From the NCBI GenBank assembly GCA_016718875.1, contig JADKBL010000052.1:1-12041 (forward strand): a stretch of 12,041 bases of DNA. Reading direction: 5' to 3'. Below are positions 11,747-12,041 of this stretch, piece after piece. Position numbers and translations under genes: made by a program. A model generated the notes under the pieces. That model made no database searches, was not told the DNA's origin, and saw nothing but the letters and a program-made list of their open reading frames with translations. The number at the start of each line of letters is the position of its first letter. Positions within the stretch are counted from its first letter, which is position 1. Origin of the DNA: Bacteroidota bacterium. Lineage in GTDB: Bacteria > Bacteroidota > Bacteroidia > Bacteroidales > VadinHA17.

Positions 11747-12041
11747 GTCGAGAAGGCCCCACATCGTAAGCCAAATGATCGAAGGGGCCTTTTTCTTTTG
11801 CCTCATACAAAGCATTAAATTTTTCTACCAGCTTTAAAAAAGAAACTCCGAAATGCCTCTCCGTTGTCTCTGAGCCCTTTGAATGGATCCAACCAAGATG
11901 ATGATAATGGCAAATCGGAAGACACGTCCGATCACTCCCCATCGCACCTCTTGTAACTACATGGTGAGCATCTACAGGATATTTTGAACAAATACAGCAT
12001 GGCCATCCGTGTATCCACCTGACGTAGTCAGTATCGATCTC
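11733..12041 (-). CDS. C-terminal part of an HNH-type zinc nuclease-like protein, cut by the window edge
   Basis: The frame is open from 12041 to the stop at 11733 (102 residues visible); its N-terminus is to the right of the window. It shows DYVRWIHGWPCCICSKYPVD, then AHHVVTRGAMGSDRTCLPIC, then HYHHLGWIHSKG. The knuckle C15-x2-C18, the catalytic-type DAHH at 24-27, C40-x3-C44, the HH at 47-48 and H53 follow the pattern of DUF968/Ref-like HNH proteins from phages ('pC..Cg....daHHi.g...G....vPLC..HH...H..G'). Such proteins are nicking or RecA-dependent nucleases. The final 30 residues are probably structural. It converges with the AT-hook gene and overlaps its last 14 bases. Confidence 0.82.
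   Translation of the reverse strand, partial: EIDTDYVRWIHGWPCCICSKYPVDAHHVVTRGAMGSDRTCLPICHYHHLGWIHSKGSETTERHFGVSFLKLVEKFNALYEAKEKGPFDHLAYDVGPSRLTVS
11753..11799 (+). terminator. Rho-independent terminator of the AT-hook gene, inside the opposing HNH gene
   Basis: AAGGCCCC (11753-11760) and GGGGCCTT (11784-11791) form a perfect 8-bp stem around a 23-nt loop, followed by a T-rich run. It begins seven bases after the AT-hook stop and lies inside the coding sequence of the convergent HNH gene. Confidence 0.72.

Noticed and set aside
1..12041. tRNA genes, CRISPR arrays, insertion sequences or attachment sites
   Set aside because: No cloverleaf, regular repeat-spacer array, transposase, integrase or terminal repeat was seen.

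Overview
The window looks like part of a temperate phage, prophage or phage-plasmid from a Gram-negative host. Evidence for phage: genes are short and tightly packed, mostly on the minus strand, with stop/start overlaps of 1 to 4 bases and many GTG and TTG starts behind good Shine-Dalgarno sequences. It also encodes a RusA-type Holliday junction resolvase, a small protein with the phage ADAxLIxAAPELLEAL motif, an HNH protein, a calcineurin-like phosphoesterase and many zinc-cluster or helix-turn-helix miniproteins. A Gram-negative host is suggested by a lipoprotein (LSAC lipobox, Ser at +2) and a partner with a signal peptide. Base composition leans to A+T. The exact host cannot be named from the sequence.

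Layout, left to right. 1-138 (minus) is the N-terminal end of a probable helix-turn-helix protein. 200-341 (plus) holds no convincing protein, but has a chain of four strong hairpins ending in a U-tract: a probable structured non-coding RNA. 384-481 holds a second set of hairpins. 522-2333 (minus) is a three-gene unit: a CsgG-like lipoprotein, an exported protein with a YwqK/MORN-like segment, and a zinc-cluster protein. 2499-5150 (minus) is an eight-gene early-type operon of small proteins. 5244-5268 is a minus-strand terminator that closes the next operon, 5311-8273: an unknown protein, methyltransferase 1, RusA, an HExxH protein, methyltransferase 2 and methyltransferase 3. 8340-8627 is a lone plus-strand gene, probably leaderless. 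8624-9775 (minus) is the phosphoesterase and 9925-10254 (minus) a basic protein. A divergent control region with a perfect 22-bp operator-like palindrome separates these from the plus-strand genes at 10325 (unknown) and 11082 (tandem ribbon-helix-helix). 11480-11746 (plus) is an AT-hook protein. 11733-12041 (minus) is the C-terminal part of an HNH protein that runs off the right edge.

How the parts may work together (inference): the 2499-8273 block resembles a phage early region, with recombination functions (RusA, HNH, a YqaJ-tail-like protein) mixed with host-takeover or modification genes (methyltransferases, putative metalloprotease, phosphoesterase). The lipoprotein/exported pair has its own predicted promoter and looks like a moron acting on the host envelope. 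The divergent operator at 10277-10298 and the two small DNA-binding proteins to its right could form a control switch. The parts that known families explain least are the structured RNA at 200-341, the alternative hairpins at 433-466 and the trio of non-DNA-type methyltransferases.
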